Assembly (NCBI GenBank): GCA_021817605.1 | Contig: JAKAUN010000008.1 | Span: forward strand, 1-64,000 | Length of the DNA stretch: 64,000 nt | Direction: 5' to 3' | DNA from: Thermoplasmata archaeon | GTDB taxonomy: Archaea; Thermoplasmatota; Thermoplasmata; Lutacidiplasmatales; UBA184 | In this document: one piece after another, positions 33,441 to 41,504 of the stretch | Layout: each line of letters begins with the position of its first letter | How positions within the stretch are numbered: position 1 is the stretch's first letter | The notes under the pieces: generated by a model | The model's input: the letters and a program-made list of their open reading frames with translations, nothing else | Told to the model about the DNA's origin: nothing | Database searches by the model: none | Position numbers and translations under genes: made by a program

Positions 33441-34565
33441 ATGAACGCCACCGGCCTCGCCAGCCTGGTCCAGGCGATCCTCTTCCTCCTCTTCACCGAT
33501 CTCACGGCGCTCGTCGCCGCGGTGATCGGGCCGACGTACGACAACCTGCTGGTCCCCGAGCTCTCTCCGGGGGCGCTCTTTCCGCCGCTCTACGGGCACC
33601 CCGGCGCCTCTCCCGACTTCCTCCTGCCCGCCGCCCACTTCTCCGCGTTCCTCATCGCCGGTGTGGTCGACCCGCTTGTCGCCGTCGTCGCGCTCGGGGT
33701 CGCGTTCCTCTACCTCGCCCGGGCGACCCTCCCACGGTGGGCGGCCCGCTTCGATGGGCTGCTCCCTCGCCTCGTCCTGGCGGTGGTGGCCGCGAACTTC
33801 ACCGTCCCGATCGCGGGGGTCCTCCTCGACTTTTCCGGCGCGCTCTACCCGCTTGTCGCGGGGTGGGACGGCGGAGCCTGGCAGCACTGGGTGAACCTGG
33901 GAGGCTACGCCGAGCTCCGCCTCTCCTGGGACAACGGAGCCGTGGCGTTCGTGTTGTCGCTCGCCGAGTTCGCCGCGGTCTTCGGGCTCGTGCTTGCGAT
34001 CGGCATCCGCGACGCGCTGCTCGGCGTCCTGTTGGTCGTCCTTCCCGTCCTCACCCTGCTCTGGCCGTTCCGGCCGCTCTCCGCCCTCCCGCGTCGGGCG
34101 TGGTTCTTGTTCGGCGAGCTGGCGTTCCTCCCGTGCGTTCTCGTCGTTCCCCTCGAGCTCGCCGTGGGGAGCCGCTCTGCCGTGCTCCTGGTGGGCTTCC
34201 TGGGCGCCGCGCTGGCCTCCCCGTTCCTCCTCTCGACCGCGGGCGTCCACCTGGCTGCGCTCGGATTCCCGACCGGGGCGGGCACCGTTCAAGCCGGCGC
34301 GCAGCGGGGCCTGGCCGTCGCTCCGGCTGCGGCTACGGCGGCCGTCATGCCGGTCGGCGCTTCGGTGCGGGGGGCCGGCGCGTTAGGCAGCGCCGCGCAC
34401 GGGGCCCTGCGGACGGCCGGCACGGCGTCCGCGCCCCTGGCGGCGCCTCTCGCGGTCCGCGAGCTCCTCGGACACGCCGCGCTCGGCCTCGCCCGGCACT
34501 GGGGCCGCCAGTCCGCGACTCAGCCTCCGCGGATGCCGCCGATGCGTCCCGGGGGGAGCGAATGA
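33441..34565 (+). CDS. VirB6/TrbL/CedA-like polytopic membrane protein
   Basis: 374 residues with about seven or eight hydrophobic segments through residue 275 (for example AGVVDPLVAVVALGVAFLYL, VLLVVLPVLTLLWPF, VLVVPLELAVGSRSAVLLVG), then a 100-residue Ala/Gly/Pro-rich soluble tail. In VirB6-type proteins this forms the inner-membrane channel of type IV secretion, and CedA has the same place in archaeal DNA import. No conserved catalytic motif is expected. The call rests on topology and operon position. Confidence 0.58.
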   Translation: MNATGLASLVQAILFLLFTDLTALVAAVIGPTYDNLLVPELSPGALFPPLYGHPGASPDFLLPAAHFSAFLIAGVVDPLVAVVALGVAFLYLARATLPRWAARFDGLLPRLVLAVVAANFTVPIAGVLLDFSGALYPLVAGWDGGAWQHWVNLGGYAELRLSWDNGAVAFVLSLAEFAAVFGLVLAIGIRDALLGVLLVVLPVLTLLWPFRPLSALPRRAWFLFGELAFLPCVLVVPLELAVGSRSAVLLVGFLGAALASPFLLSTAGVHLAALGFPTGAGTVQAGAQRGLAVAPAAATAAVMPVGASVRGAGALGSAAHGALRTAGTASAPLAAPLAVRELLGHAALGLARHWGRQSATQPPRMPPMRPGGSE

Positions 34566-34566
34566 G

Positions 34567-35349
34567 ATGGAGGAGCCATCCGCCGTTCCTCCGCGTGCCG
34601 CCGTTCCCTCCCGCCTCCACCGTCGGCTCAGGCTGGGGCCGTTCCCCTCGGGCCGGGACGCGCTCAAGTTCCTCGCCTACGCGGCGGTCGCGGCGATCCT
34701 TGCTCCGACCACCGCTCCCCTCCTCGGGGCCCCGATCGTCCTCGTCGGCCTCCTCGTGGCGGTCTACAAGCCCGGCGGCGAAGCGCTGGACGAGCGGGCC
34801 GCTGTCCTGCTCCGCTACGCGTTGCGTCGCCGGGGGGAGCCGGTCCCGATGAGCGCGCGCGTTCCGCGCGGCGGCCTGCGCGGGTCGATTGTCCCGTTGG
34901 GCGACGGGCGCTCCGCCGCAATCGTGCGGACCGCCGGCGTGCCGCTCGCCTACCTCCCACCGGCCGAGCTCGCGCGTCGGTTCGAGCTCTTCCGCCAGCT
35001 GTTGCGGTCGATCGAAGGGGATCTCTTCCTCCTCGTGACCTCCACGCCGATCTTCCCCGACCCGATCGTCCCGGACCGCCTGGCCCGGGGGAGCCACGAC
35101 GCGTCAGCGAGGGGCGGCTACCGCGAGCTCGTGACGCTCCTGGCCCGCCGACGGGCCGTGCGTCGGGTCTACCTCGGACTCGCTTCCACGGCGTCGGGCG
35201 AGGAGACGATCCCGCGCCTCGAGGCGGCGATGGGGGCGCTGCTCGACTCGCTCGCGGCTCTCGGGATCGGCGCGGAGCGCCTGCGCGACCGGCCCCTCGC
35301 CGACGCGGCCACTCGCCTCGGCCTGGGCGGAGGGCCCCACGGATCATGA
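34567..35349 (+). CDS. PrgI/VirB4 N-terminal-like membrane-anchored protein
   Basis: 260 residues. Two membrane segments near 33-68 (FLAYAAVAAILAPTTAPLLG and IVLVGLLVAVY) resemble PrgI. The soluble part (AIVRTAGVPLAYLPPAELAR then FRQLLRSIEGDLFLLVTSTP and RRVYLGLAS) resembles the N-terminal domain of VirB4/TraC ATPases. Archaeal and Gram-positive systems often carry PrgI next to VirB4. It starts 1 nt after the previous stop and overlaps the next gene by 4 nt. Confidence 0.6.
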   Translation: MEEPSAVPPRAAVPSRLHRRLRLGPFPSGRDALKFLAYAAVAAILAPTTAPLLGAPIVLVGLLVAVYKPGGEALDERAAVLLRYALRRRGEPVPMSARVPRGGLRGSIVPLGDGRSAAIVRTAGVPLAYLPPAELARRFELFRQLLRSIEGDLFLLVTSTPIFPDPIVPDRLARGSHDASARGGYRELVTLLARRRAVRRVYLGLASTASGEETIPRLEAAMGALLDSLAALGIGAERLRDRPLADAATRLGLGGGPHGS

Positions 35350-35717
35350 GCGGCACGTCGTGGGTCGGGGACCGCCTGGGCTTCGAGGCGTTCGGTACCT
35401 CGGTGGGCCTCGCGGTCCTCCTGGGTGCTCTGTCGGTCGCCGTCCCGGGCCTCGTGGCGGTGACCGGCACCCTCGCTGCCCTTGCGGTGGCAGGCTGGGC
35501 TACGCTTCCGCGGAGGCTGGGACCGACCCCGTGGGCGAGAAGGGGCGCGGTGAGCCTCGTGGGGTGCGCGCTGCTCCTCGGGGCGGCCGCCTACCTGCTC
35601 CCTCCGGTGTTCCTCGTCCCGTATCGGGGTCTCGCGATCGCCCTCGGGCTCGTTCCCCTATGGCTTCTCGAACGTCGCGGACGCCCCCGCCGATCCGCAC
35701 GAGGCGTGCCCGCATGA
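35346..35717 (+). CDS. Small four-helix membrane protein in T4SS-like operon
   Basis: 123 residues with four hydrophobic segments (about 15-35, 36-55, 68-86, 92-108), ending in a basic tail. No family recognised. It overlaps both neighbours by 4 nt (ATGA), so it is translationally coupled to the PrgI/VirB4-N-like protein and the VirB4 ATPase and is likely a structural part of the same complex. Confidence 0.62.
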   Translation: MSGTSWVGDRLGFEAFGTSVGLAVLLGALSVAVPGLVAVTGTLAALAVAGWATLPRRLGPTPWARRGAVSLVGCALLLGAAAYLLPPVFLVPYRGLAIALGLVPLWLLERRGRPRRSARGVPA

Positions 35718-37399
35718 GCTCCGAGACCCCGCGCCGGTCGGCCGAAGGACCGAGCTGGCTCCGCGTCGGGCGGCGGTTCCTCGCTCCGCTGCTCCTGCGC
35801 CGGTTCCCGCCCGAGGTCGCTTTCGGGTTCCTCGGACAGGTGATCCCGCCGGGGTCGGCGGTCGAGATGGCTCTCCAGGCGCGACGGGTCCCGGGGGAGC
35901 GGGCGCTCGCGCTCATCGAGGGGGCGCGCGCCGTCGCGGAGACCGAGCTGCTCGCCGGCGCGGGAGGGAGCGACCGGCCCCGCCTCGAGGTCGAGCGCGA
36001 CGAGGCCTACGAGCTCGGACGCTCGGTCGCAGGCCGGTCGCAGGAGCTCTGGACCGTGGGGCTGAGGCTGGTCGCCCACGGCCCGTCACGCCCCAGCGCC
36101 GAGGCGGAGCGGCTCAGGCTCTCCGAGCGGCTCGCGGCCTTCGGCTTCGCGAGCCGGGTTCCCCGCTACGAGGTCGTCCGGGCTCTCCGCTGCGGGCTTG
36201 ACGAGTCGCCCGAGAGCCGGCCCACCGGCTACGTCCAGACGCTCACGACGGACGGACTGGCCGCGCTCTTCCCGTTCTCGGACGAGTCGGTCCTCGACCC
36301 CCGGGGGGTCCTGGTCGGCCTCGCCCTCTCGGACGCGAGCCCGGTGTTCCTCGACCGCTGGAGCCACGCAAGCCACTCTTGGGGCCTGTTCGGGACGACG
36401 GGCTCGGGCAAGTCGTTCGCCAGCGCCCTCACCGTCCTGAGAAGCCGCTGGATGCGCCCCGATCTCGAGGTCGTGGTGCTCGACCCTCTCGGCGAGTACG
36501 GTCCGTTCGTCAAAGCGATCGGAGGCGAGGTCGTCCGCCTCGCCGACGGCGGGGCACGGACCCTCAATCCGCTCGATCCCGCCACTACCGGCGGCGACCG
36601 ACGGGAAAAGGCCGGACGGGTGGCGGCGATCGTCCGCGCGCTCTTCCCGAGCCTGAGCGACGAGGAGGGCGCCGTCCTCGACACGACCGTGAGCCGCCTC
36701 TACGCCGCGGAGGGAGTGCCGACCTTCGCGCAGCTCTCCCGGGAGGTCGGCGCCAGCGGCGGCAGCGAGCGGCTGCTGCGCCTCCTCGAGGTCTTCCTGA
36801 GCGGCTCGCTCCGCTTCGTCGACGGGCCGACGACCCTTGACCCTGAGGTCCGGACCGTCGGCTTCGATTTCTCGGGGATCCCGGACGAGCAGCTTCCGTT
36901 CCACCTCGCCTACGTCCTCGACTGGACCTACGGCCGCCTTCGCAGCCGACCGGGTCCCAAGCTCGTCCTCGTGGACGAGGCCCACCTGCTCGTCCGGGAG
37001 GAGAGCACGGCCGAGTTCCTCGACCGGCTGGTCCGGCACATGCGTCACTTCGCTGCGGGAGTGCTCCTGTTGAGCCAGGGGCCGGAGGATTTCCTCACCC
37101 GTCCGAGCGGGCGGGCCCTGCTGCGGAACCTCCATGCGACGGCCTTCCTCCGCCTCAACGAGGTCTCCGAGGCGACCGGCGCGTTCTTTGGACTTGGGAA
37201 GGCAGAGCGGGAGTGGCTCCCGAAGGCGAGGATGCCCCGAGAGGCCGGCTACGCCGAATCGCTCTGGCGGATCGGCGAATGGCATCTTCCGCTCGCGATC
37301 GTCGCGTCGACCCCCGAGTTCGAATTCCTCAACGAGCTCTTCGCCCGCGCGGCGGCGCAAGCCGCCGGATCCCGTACCTCTGGACGGGGGGGTTTATAG
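35714..37399 (+). CDS. VirB4/HerA-family ATPase of type IV secretion type (CedB-like)
   Basis: 561 residues. The C-terminal motor has Walker A FGTTGSGKSFA near residue 228, VVVLDPLGEYGPFVKAIGGE, Walker B KLVLVDEAHLLVRE near 416-429 and LLLSQGPEDFL (sensor region). The N-terminal 200 residues match the VirB4/TraC/TrbE domain. It powers pilus assembly or DNA transport at the membrane. No transmembrane helix is in this protein; anchoring is probably supplied by the PrgI-like protein. Last gene of the operon. The TAG stop is part of the TATA box of the next gene. Confidence 0.85.
   Translation: MSSETPRRSAEGPSWLRVGRRFLAPLLLRRFPPEVAFGFLGQVIPPGSAVEMALQARRVPGERALALIEGARAVAETELLAGAGGSDRPRLEVERDEAYELGRSVAGRSQELWTVGLRLVAHGPSRPSAEAERLRLSERLAAFGFASRVPRYEVVRALRCGLDESPESRPTGYVQTLTTDGLAALFPFSDESVLDPRGVLVGLALSDASPVFLDRWSHASHSWGLFGTTGSGKSFASALTVLRSRWMRPDLEVVVLDPLGEYGPFVKAIGGEVVRLADGGARTLNPLDPATTGGDRREKAGRVAAIVRALFPSLSDEEGAVLDTTVSRLYAAEGVPTFAQLSREVGASGGSERLLRLLEVFLSGSLRFVDGPTTLDPEVRTVGFDFSGIPDEQLPFHLAYVLDWTYGRLRSRPGPKLVLVDEAHLLVREESTAEFLDRLVRHMRHFAAGVLLLSQGPEDFLTRPSGRALLRNLHATAFLRLNEVSEATGAFFGLGKAEREWLPKARMPREAGYAESLWRIGEWHLPLAIVASTPEFEFLNELFARAAAQAAGSRTSGRGGL
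37393..37399 (+). promoter_or_regulatory. TATA box overlapping the virB4 stop codon
   Basis: TTTATAG, centred about 28 nt before the GTG at 37424, implying a leaderless message. The final TAG of the element is the stop codon of the VirB4-like gene. Confidence 0.7.
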
Positions 37400-37423
37400 G
37401 GCGGCGGCCGACCGACTCCGGTC

Positions 37424-37993
37424 GTGGTGGCCGAACCCACCGCCGAAGGGCCGGCCCGCCGGCGCTCGAGCTGGAGCCTAAGGACGATCGTCGAGGACGT
37501 TGCGGGCAAGCCGATCGGGGAGTTCCAAGACCCCGAGCGGCCGGTGCATCCGTACCTGCGCGCGAAGCTCTCGGTCCCTCCGACCGCAACGGCCTCGGCA
37601 CCGGGCCGGTCTCCCGACGATGACTACGACCCGGTGAGTCGCCTCTACCCTCCGTTGGTGGGGGCGTCGGCACGCGACTTCCACGGACCGGAGCACGAGC
37701 ACCACAGCGAAACGCTCGCCCGCCATCGTCCCGAGCCGCCGGGGCCGGGGGAGCGGGCGCACCTTCCCGGCCCGGCACAGCGTCCCGAGCGCCTCTACCT
37801 GCACTACCTCCTCCTCCACATGGACCGGCTGAGCGACCACGCGCTCCGCTACCTCCTCCACGCCGTCCTCGAGGAGGTCGCGCACCGGCAACGGATCCCT
37901 GTCGCGGGCCCCCTCCCGTCTCCGGACCGCCCCAAGACCACCGCACCGTCGGCGCCCGACGTGCCGGCTAGCGTGGTGGTGACGGGTCCGTAG
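37424..37993 (+). CDS. Hypothetical protein behind the T4SS-like operon
   Basis: 189 residues, unrecognised. A basic N-terminus (RRRSSWSLRTIVEDVAGKPI) is followed by a Pro/His-rich disordered middle and a compact helical stretch (LYLHYLLLHMDRLSDHALRY then LLHAVLEEVAHRQRI). There is no signal or membrane segment. It has its own TATA box, placing the GTG start at +1. Its 3' end overlaps the convergent methyltransferase by 26 nt. Confidence 0.65.
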   Translation: MVAEPTAEGPARRRSSWSLRTIVEDVAGKPIGEFQDPERPVHPYLRAKLSVPPTATASAPGRSPDDDYDPVSRLYPPLVGASARDFHGPEHEHHSETLARHRPEPPGPGERAHLPGPAQRPERLYLHYLLLHMDRLSDHALRYLLHAVLEEVAHRQRIPVAGPLPSPDRPKTTAPSAPDVPASVVVTGP

Positions 37994-38786
37994 CGAGAAG
38001 CCCTCGGGTGCGCGCCTCCTCGGCCAGCGTCGCGAAGGTCGGCCCGTCCCACTCGACGCCTATCGCGTTGCGCCCCAGCGCGGCGGCAGCCCAGAGCGTC
38101 GTGCCGGTCCCTGCGAACGGGTCGAGGACGGTGTCGCCCACCACCGAGAACATGCGCACGACCCGCTCGGCCAGCGCCGTGGGAAACGCTCCCGTGCGGC
38201 CCCGACGGCCCGCCTGACGGGCACCGCGGAGGTCCTCCCAGACCTGGGAGAACCACAGGTCGCGCTCGGCGCGGGTGAACCGGCTCGCGAGGCGGCCGGG
38301 GTCGTGGGGTGGGAAGCGACGAAGCAGTCCCTTGCGGAACAGGAGGACGAACTCGCAGTCGAGGGTCACGTAGGCGTTGGGGGGGACGAAGCCCGACCCC
38401 AGGAACGCGTTCGGCTTGTTGGTCGGTTTCTTCCACAGGACGTAGGGGAGCGGGCGGAAGCCGAGGCGCGCCGCGGCCACCAGGGTATCGGCGTGGTTGG
38501 GCCAGAGCCGAAACTCCCCGTCGGTCCGCCGCAACGCGTCGCCGATGACCACCGCGAGGATCCCCCCGGGGACGAGGACACGGTGGGCCTCCCGCCAGGC
38601 CCCCTCGAGCAGGGCGAGCATCCCGGGGTAATCGACGGCCCCCTGGAGACGGAAGACCTCGTCCCACTGGGGGATCATCGGGTACGGCGGCGAGGTCGCG
38701 ACGAGGTGGACCGTGGCGTCCCTGACCCCGTCCAGGCGACGGGCGTCCCCCCGAAAGAGCCGAACCGTTCCGCGCGCCGGCCTCAC
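37968..38786 (-). CDS. Orphan DNA methyltransferase with SPPY motif (probably N4-cytosine)
   Basis: 272 residues, beta class: VHLVATSPPYPMIPQWDEVF is motif IV near residues 28-47, VLVPGGILAVVIGDA follows, target-recognition sequence lies in the middle, and SAM motif I LDPFAGTGTTLWAAA is near 225. The GTG at 38786 begins just before the first strand (VRLFRGDARRL) and lies about 29 nt from a TATA box, consistent with a leaderless transcript. No endonuclease gene is adjacent. It converges on the hypothetical gene and diverges from the HPS gene from one shared promoter element. Confidence 0.87.
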   Translation of the reverse strand: MRPARGTVRLFRGDARRLDGVRDATVHLVATSPPYPMIPQWDEVFRLQGAVDYPGMLALLEGAWREAHRVLVPGGILAVVIGDALRRTDGEFRLWPNHADTLVAAARLGFRPLPYVLWKKPTNKPNAFLGSGFVPPNAYVTLDCEFVLLFRKGLLRRFPPHDPGRLASRFTRAERDLWFSQVWEDLRGARQAGRRGRTGAFPTALAERVVRMFSVVGDTVLDPFAGTGTTLWAAAALGRNAIGVEWDGPTFATLAEEARTRGLLATDPSPPR

Positions 38787-38810
38787 CGGTCCGCTACGAG
38801 GGTCGGCTCG

Positions 38811-38820
38811 GTTATTACGC
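38811..38820. promoter_or_regulatory. Shared bidirectional TATA element
   Basis: GTTATTACGC is the only A+T-rich sequence between the divergent methyltransferase and HPS genes. It is centred about 26 nt from the HPS ATG (38841) and about 29 nt from the methyltransferase GTG (38786), so one TBP site may serve both directions with leaderless messages. Confidence 0.55.
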
Positions 38821-38840
38821 GTCGGCCCCTTCACGGCGCG

Positions 38841-40145
38841 ATGCGGCTCGAGAGGCCCGTCCTCCAGGTGGCGCTCGACTTCGAGAACCTCTCCCGCGCC
38901 GTGACGGCCGCCCGCGAGGCGGTCGAGGGCGGGGCGGACTGGATCGAGGCAGGCACCCCGCTCATCAAGAGCGAGGGCCTCAACGCCGTCCGGGAACTCA
39001 AGAAGGCGTTCCCCGACCGGCGGATCGTCGCCGACATGAAGGTGATGGACACCGGTGCCTTCGAGGTCGAGCTCGCCGCCAAGGCGGGCGCGGACCTCGT
39101 CACCGTGCTCGGTGCCGCGGACGACGGGACGATCGCCGAGGCCGTTCGCGGAGGCGAGCTCTACGGGGCGGAGGTCGTGGTCGACCTTTTGGGGGTCGCC
39201 GACCCCGTCTCCCGCGCACGACGCGCCGCCGAGCTCGGCGCTGCGGCGGTTTGCTGGCACGTCGGCATCGACATGCAGATGCAGGCCAAGACCCCCTTCG
39301 AGATCCTCGGGGAGCTCGCGCGCGGCTCCCCCATTCCCGTCGCGGTCGCGGGGGGGCTCAACAGCGAAACGGTCGCCCAGGCGACCCGCGAAGGCGCGCA
39401 GATCCTCGTCGTCGGCGGGGCGATCACCAAGAGCCCGAAGATCGCGGAGGCGACCCGGGCAATCGTCCGGGCCATCTCCGAGCGCAAGGAGGTGGCGACC
39501 GACGCGTTCCGCCGCTACGCCGGTGCGGAGGTCCGCGCGGCGTTCCTCAAGGTCTCCACTCCCAACATCTCGGACGCCATGCAACGCGCCGGGGCGATGC
39601 ACGGGCTTTTGCCTCGGCTCAAGGATCCCACCGTCCGCTTCGCCGGGCCGGCCGTGACCGTCGTCACCCTGGACGGCGACTGGGCGAAGCCTGTCGAGGC
39701 GATCGACCGCGCGGGCCCCGGGGACGTCCTGGTCGTTGACGCCGGCGGCGGCACCACGGCGGTCTGGGGCGAGCTCGCCAGCTGGTCCGCCCACGGCCGC
39801 AAGGTCGCCGGGGTGGTGATCGACGGGGCGATCCGCGACCTGGACGCGATCCTTGAGCTCGGGTTCCCCGCGTTCAGCCGGTCGGTGAGCCCGAACGCCG
39901 GCGAGCCGAAGGGCCACGGCGAGATCGGCGTGGAGGTGACGGTCGGCGGGCAGAAGGTGCGGCCCGGCGACTGGATCGTCGGCGACACGAGCGGGCTCGT
40001 GGTGGTGCCGCGCGAGCGGGCCGCGGAAGTGGCGAACCGTGCGCTGGACGTCCTCGAACACGAGAACCGCGTCCGAGAGGAGATCCAGAGGGGCTCGACC
40101 CTGAGCGTCGTCCAGAAGCTCGAGCGCTGGGAGCGCGTCGGCTGA
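38841..40145 (+). CDS. Bifunctional 3-hexulose-6-phosphate synthase / RraA-like protein
   Basis: A 434-residue fusion. Residues 1-215 are HPS, an orotidine-decarboxylase-superfamily barrel (LQVALDFENLSRAV, GADWIEAGTPLIKSEG, IVADMKVMDTGAFEVELA, VAGGLNSETVAQA) that links ribulose 5-phosphate and formaldehyde to hexulose 6-phosphate; archaea run it in reverse to make pentoses. Residues 230-430 are RraA/HMG-aldolase-like (STPNISDAMQRAGAM, VDAGGGTTAVWGELAS, GVVIDGAIRDLDAI). The same fusion is known in other archaea. The partner isomerase PHI is absent here. ATG leaderless from the shared TATA box. Confidence 0.9.
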   Translation: MRLERPVLQVALDFENLSRAVTAAREAVEGGADWIEAGTPLIKSEGLNAVRELKKAFPDRRIVADMKVMDTGAFEVELAAKAGADLVTVLGAADDGTIAEAVRGGELYGAEVVVDLLGVADPVSRARRAAELGAAAVCWHVGIDMQMQAKTPFEILGELARGSPIPVAVAGGLNSETVAQATREGAQILVVGGAITKSPKIAEATRAIVRAISERKEVATDAFRRYAGAEVRAAFLKVSTPNISDAMQRAGAMHGLLPRLKDPTVRFAGPAVTVVTLDGDWAKPVEAIDRAGPGDVLVVDAGGGTTAVWGELASWSAHGRKVAGVVIDGAIRDLDAILELGFPAFSRSVSPNAGEPKGHGEIGVEVTVGGQKVRPGDWIVGDTSGLVVVPRERAAEVANRALDVLEHENRVREEIQRGSTLSVVQKLERWERVG

Positions 40146-40163
40146 CCTGAGCGGCCCCTTCGC

Positions 40164-40991
40164 CTACGAGCAAGAGCCGTCCGGTGGCCCTCCCTCGATC
40201 GCCTCGAGGAGGCGCTCGCGGGTCCAGAGACGTTCGCGCTCGAGGAGAATCCTCTCGGCCTGGCGGCGGTTGGGGCCCTTCCAGCGAACGGTCCAAGCGA
40301 GGGGGTACTCGACGTTCCAGAGCAGGAGCCCCTCCGGCTCGGCCATCGGCAGCGTAAGGCGGGTCTCGCCCCGGGCAGCCTCTTGGAGCCGGGCGAGCGG
40401 CAGGCGTCCGGCGGCATGCTCGCGCAGCGCACCGATCATCTTGCGAACCATCCCCCAGACGAACGATCGGGCGCTGACCTCGATCACGAGACCCCCGTCG
40501 ACCGGGCTGACCGTGACCGCATCGATGCGGCGCGGGCACGGGAGAGCGGGCGGGAGACCTCGCCCAAAGGACCGGCCGTCCAGCTCCCCGACGAGCACGG
40601 CCGCAGCCCGCCGCCACGCTCCGAGGTCGAGCCCGTCGCCCGGGTGAAAGTAGCGGTAGCTCCTGCGCACCGCGGCACGGACCCGGAACTCCTCGGGGAT
40701 CGGAGCTGCCGCGGAGAAGAAGAGATCCGGATCGATCCCGTTGAGCTGTCGCAGGAGCGTGGCCCCTGCGAGCGAGGAGCGGAGGGCGAGGGCGTTGGCG
40801 AGGGCGCTGACGCCGCGGTCCGTGCGGCTGGCGACGTCGAGGCCCACTTCGGTCCCTGGGCGCCGTGCTCCGAGGCGGGCGAGGGCCCCCCGGATCTCCC
40901 CTTCCACCGTGCGCAGGCCCGGCTGGCGAGCCCAGCCCGCGAAGGAGCGGCCGTCGTAGCCGAACCGAACGAGCCAGCGCATGGCGCTCAC
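40164..40991 (-). CDS. truA: tRNA pseudouridine synthase A
   Basis: A 275-residue enzyme making pseudouridine in the tRNA anticodon arm (positions 38-40). The fold starts WLVRFGYDGRSFAGWARQPG. The catalytic Asp is in ASRTDRGVSALANA near residues 55-68, and RSFVWGMVRKMIGAL is the second conserved part. The C-terminal region is shortened and rich in Arg/Glu. Convergent with the HPS-RraA gene, 18 nt between stops. Start ATG 40991 (M4 is an alternative). Confidence 0.9.
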   Translation of the reverse strand: MSAMRWLVRFGYDGRSFAGWARQPGLRTVEGEIRGALARLGARRPGTEVGLDVASRTDRGVSALANALALRSSLAGATLLRQLNGIDPDLFFSAAAPIPEEFRVRAAVRRSYRYFHPGDGLDLGAWRRAAAVLVGELDGRSFGRGLPPALPCPRRIDAVTVSPVDGGLVIEVSARSFVWGMVRKMIGALREHAAGRLPLARLQEAARGETRLTLPMAEPEGLLLWNVEYPLAWTVRWKGPNRRQAERILLERERLWTRERLLEAIEGGPPDGSCS

Positions 40992-41136
40992 GAGACCGCC
41001 GGTCCCAAAGAACCCCGCGCCTGCCTTTCGGAGCGGCGCGTCGGCCTGCCGGGGACGCGAACGATCGCGGACCCGGGACGCGCGGCCGGCTCGGCCGCTC
41101 TGAAACGACTTAAGCGCCGGAGGGACACCGAGGTGG

Positions 41137-41211
41137 GCTCCCGTAGTCTAGTCCGGTCAAGGATTCGGGGCCTTCGACCCCGTAACGCGGGTTCGAATCC
41201 CGCCGGGAGCA
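41137..41211 (+). tRNA. trnE: tRNA-Glu (TTC)
   Basis: GCTCCCG pairs with CGGGAGC and discriminator A. Anticodon stem CGGGG/CCCCG encloses the loop CCTTCGA, so the anticodon is TTC; base 33 is C rather than the near-universal T. T arm GCGGG-TTCGAAT-CCCGC. TATA-like ACTTAAGC is centred about 26 nt upstream. No intron, no encoded CCA. Confidence 0.9.
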
Positions 41212-41359
41212 TTGTCCCGCCTCCCCCGCAGGGTCAGCCATGCCGGGCGGCGATCCTCCGTCCCTGACCGCCGCCACCCTGGGAGAGCGCGATCGGGGGC
41301 GGGCGAAGGCGCCTCACCTTTGGAGCCCGTGAGAATCGGTAGCAAACAACGTGATATTT

Positions 41360-41392
41360 ATTGCTATATAGACTAACATCAATTACTATATA
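41360..41392 (+). promoter_or_regulatory. A+T-rich pst promoter with two direct repeats
   Basis: ATTGCTATATA (41360-41370) and ATTACTATATA (41382-41392) are near-identical direct repeats 22 nt apart, two helical turns, in a strikingly A+T-rich stretch (about 41340-41393). One may be the TATA box and the pair may form a binding site for a phosphate-responsive regulator. They lie 113-145 nt before the pstS ATG, so the leader is unusually long for this genome. Confidence 0.55.
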
Positions 41393-41504
41393 CCTCGACC
41401 CGAGCTCGTTCGTCCGATGACGGCAGCCTGGGACCTCGGATCCGCTCGAAGGGACGGACGCGGTCGCTGACGGTTCGCCGGGATCGAACGGAGTGAGCAA
41501 GAGA

